Below, in pieces: positions 57,184 through 58,204 of a DNA stretch of 58,204 nt (position 1 is the first letter of the stretch; the number at the start of each line of letters is the position of its first letter). The translations under genes and the position numbers were made by a program. Where the stretch lies: assembly GCA_934654755.1 (NCBI GenBank), contig CAKUGQ010000016.1, forward strand, positions 1-58,204, written 5' to 3'. Origin of the DNA: an uncultured Oscillospiraceae bacterium. Its GTDB lineage: Bacteria > Bacillota > Clostridia > Oscillospirales > Oscillospiraceae. Under the pieces are notes generated by a model. It made no database searches and was not told the DNA's origin. It was given only the letters and a program-made list of their open reading frames with translations.

Positions 57184-57755
57184 TCCCCCGGTGCTGCGGC
57201 TTCCGCCACACGCAGAAGTAAAAACGCAAATGTAAGCACCGGCCAAAGGCCGGCGTGCAGAATACACGTTAAGTAAATCGCCGCCGCACCGAGAAGAAGC
57301 AGACAGAGAACGTGAACAATCCGTTCTATCCACCTTCCGATGCGCTCCCCCAGCAGCAACCGCAGCAGCGCTCTGAGAATTCGTCCACCGTCAAGCGGAT
57401 AAAACGGAAGCAGGTTAAACAGCAGCAGACCGAGATTGACAAGCGCAAAATATGGTATCCTTTTTAAAAATGCAAAAAACAGCACAAAATTGATAACGGG
57501 CCCCGCCGAAGCGGCCAACAGTTCATCGCAATAACCAAGCGGCGGTGTTACAATGGACGCTCCGCTCAGGCTTATGCGGAGTGAAAGCACGGGAATCCTT
57601 CTTGCCCTGAGCACAAGCAGATGTCCCGCCTCATGAAGAAGTGCAGCGGCGACAAAAGCACAAAAAATATCACTTGGCGCGATATAAAACAAAGCACAGA
57701 AAAAGGCGATCGCTCCCGGACTGATCTTAACGTAGCGTAAAGGCCTCCATTGCAT
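57180..57755 (-). CDS. Site-2-type M50 zinc metalloprotease (SpoIVFB-like)
   Basis: 191 aa from ATG 57755 (GGAGGAG upstream). The zinc motif HEAGH lies in AALLHEAGHLLVL and the second metal motif in LLPFYPLDGGRILRALL, both inside hydrophobic helices. This is the minimal membrane-embedded form similar to SpoIVFB, which cleaves pro-sigma-K in sporulating Bacilli. SpoIVFA is not adjacent; instead the small gene upstream overlaps it by 29 bases. Its role in sporulation here is only suggested. Confidence 0.85.
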   Translation of the reverse strand: MQWRPLRYVKISPGAIAFFCALFYIAPSDIFCAFVAAALLHEAGHLLVLRARRIPVLSLRISLSGASIVTPPLGYCDELLAASAGPVINFVLFFAFLKRIPYFALVNLGLLLFNLLPFYPLDGGRILRALLRLLLGERIGRWIERIVHVLCLLLLGAAAIYLTCILHAGLWPVLTFAFLLLRVAEAAAPGD

Positions 57756-57948
57756 CAAAATACTCCTCCACTGCCCTTCGTACCGAGCCTTCATCGACAA
57801 GCGTCCTGGAAAAACACGCCACTGCCTGATCCACCTGCTCATCCGCCGTCCCGGCAATCACCGCAGCACAAAGCTGCCCGCCGCGCGGAAGCAAAAGCCG
57901 CAAAAGCAGCGCAAGGGCAATTAAACAGCCGCAAAAAATCCGTTTCAT
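57727..57948 (-). CDS. Small secreted or membrane protein upstream of the M50 protease
   Basis: 73 aa from ATG 57948 with GAGGTGAGG six bases before it. N-terminal helix IFCGCLIALALLLRLLLP followed by a short extracytoplasmic helix-rich part (DEQVDQAVACFSRTL, RRAVEEYFDAM). Overlaps the M50 start by 29 bases, so the two are likely translationally coupled. It may be the partner of the protease (a functional analogue of SpoIVFA), but sequence similarity is not seen. Confidence 0.6.
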   Translation of the reverse strand: MKRIFCGCLIALALLLRLLLPRGGQLCAAVIAGTADEQVDQAVACFSRTLVDEGSVRRAVEEYFDAMEAFTLR

Positions 57949-58021
57949 CCCGCGCCTCACCTCCATATAGTCTACGCGTCGCACCCCGGAAAAAGAAGTT
58001 TGCAAAAAAACGTTTTTCCTC

Positions 58022-58050
58022 TTGACAAAGCTGCATGTCATGCGTATAAT
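58022..58050 (+). promoter_or_regulatory. Perfect-consensus promoter for tRNA-Pro
   Basis: TTGACA (58022-58027), 17-bp spacer, TATAAT (58045-58050), 12 bases before the tRNA. Confidence 0.85.
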
Positions 58051-58061
58051 ATCTGTGCTAA

Positions 58062-58138
58062 CGGGGTGTGGCGAAGTTTGGTATCGCGCTTGGTTCGGGA
58101 CCAAGAGGCCTCGGGTTCAAATCCCGACACTCCGACCA
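58062..58138 (+). tRNA. tRNA-Pro (anticodon CGG)
   Basis: Acceptor CGGGGTG pairs with CACTCCG; ACCA follows with encoded CCA. The anticodon loop in CTTGGTTCGGGACCAAG gives CGG. T arm TCGGGTTCAAATCCCGA. Confidence 0.93.
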
Positions 58139-58145
58139 AATTAAC

Positions 58146-58195
58146 GAAACGGTATAGATGCGTCTGGCGAAAAGCCAGGCGCATCAACCGTTTCC
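58146..58195 (+). terminator. Hairpin after tRNA-Pro, likely terminator
   Basis: Nested stem: GATGCGTCTGGC (58157-58168) with GCCAGGCGCATC (58174-58185), enclosed by AAACGGT and ACCGTTT. The window ends in TTTTT soon after. Confidence 0.6.
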
Positions 58196-58204
58196 GGGCT
58201 TTTT

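Noticed and set aside
1..58204. CRISPR array, insertion sequence or rRNA genes
   Set aside because: No regularly spaced direct repeats, no transposase motif and no rRNA-like conserved stretch seen; only tRNA-Ser (two) and tRNA-Pro.

Overview
The window looks like a chromosome segment of an anaerobic, spore-former-related Bacillota of the class Clostridia, most likely an Oscillospirales/Ruminococcaceae-type gut bacterium. That is an inference from content: Bacillota-style Shine-Dalgarno sites and near-consensus housekeeping promoters, an electron-bifurcating NfnAB pair, LytTR/GHKL signalling, an NHLM-type peptide exporter, a SpoIVFB-like M50 protease, DUF421/DUF4363, an ABC-F protein, CCA-encoding tRNAs and a moderately GC-rich sequence. 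No 16S rRNA or unique marker is present, so genus is not claimed.

Layout. 1-1.6 kb: the scar of an integrative conjugative element, a relaxase frame fused in frame to the back half of a serine recombinase. 1.7-3.1 kb: a radical SAM/SPASM protein with its own promoter. 3.1-6.6 kb (minus): an operon of a coiled-coil protein, a LytTR response regulator, a soluble GHKL kinase, a GH29 fucosidase and a DUF2087 protein. 6.9-10.4 kb: a very unusual DUF898/Sel1-like membrane protein overlapping gluQ. 10.5-12.8 kb: nfnAB. 13.0-13.4 kb: a CBS protein. 13.5-16.1 kb (minus): two tandem M23 cell-wall hydrolase paralogues. 16.3-21.1 kb (minus): a three-gene NHLM bacteriocin exporter without a visible precursor peptide. 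21.4-24.1 kb: GH25 lysozyme and DUF2079 membrane protein. 24.2-26.1 kb (minus): LRR surface protein. 26.4-31.8 kb: ABC-F, GNAT, Mrp/Nbp35 ATPase, a Pro/Thr-linker envelope protein, tgt, yajC. 32.0-34.1 kb: a large lipoprotein. 34.2-39.6 kb: a dense housekeeping operon (lepB, rbgA, small ORF, rnhB, yraN, M19 dipeptidase, metallophosphoesterase, queA).

39.6-42.9 kb (minus): M28 peptidase and MATE exporter, then a DtxR/MntR-type regulator; 43.0-45.1 kb: argD-argF; 45.2-46.3 kb: DUF421/DUF4363; 46.4-48.4 kb: two related lipoproteins. 48.6-51.4 kb: small membrane protein, ruvCAB and a GNAT enzyme. 51.5-53.5 kb (minus): a pair of CobW-type metal GTPases, one with a His-rich loop and one apparently fused to a YcgQ-like domain. 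53.7-56.4 kb: two tRNA-Ser genes followed by an AT-richer cargo (NUDIX, TmrB-like kinase, KDPG aldolase) and 0.5 kb without a supported gene. 56.4-58.0 kb (minus): CvpA, a small unknown protein and an M50 protease; the window ends with tRNA-Pro and a hairpin.

The most interesting parts are the orphan NHLM exporter together with a distant radical SAM maturase-like gene, the four-repeat DUF898 sensor-like protein, the CobW/YcgQ-like fusion pair, the LytTR-GHKL-fucosidase operon, and several candidate regulatory structures (a 26-bp perfect palindrome just after the DUF2079 start, a terminator-like hairpin touching the CBS gene ribosome-binding site, and tandem 11-bp repeats downstream of a perfect-consensus promoter for the MATE operon).
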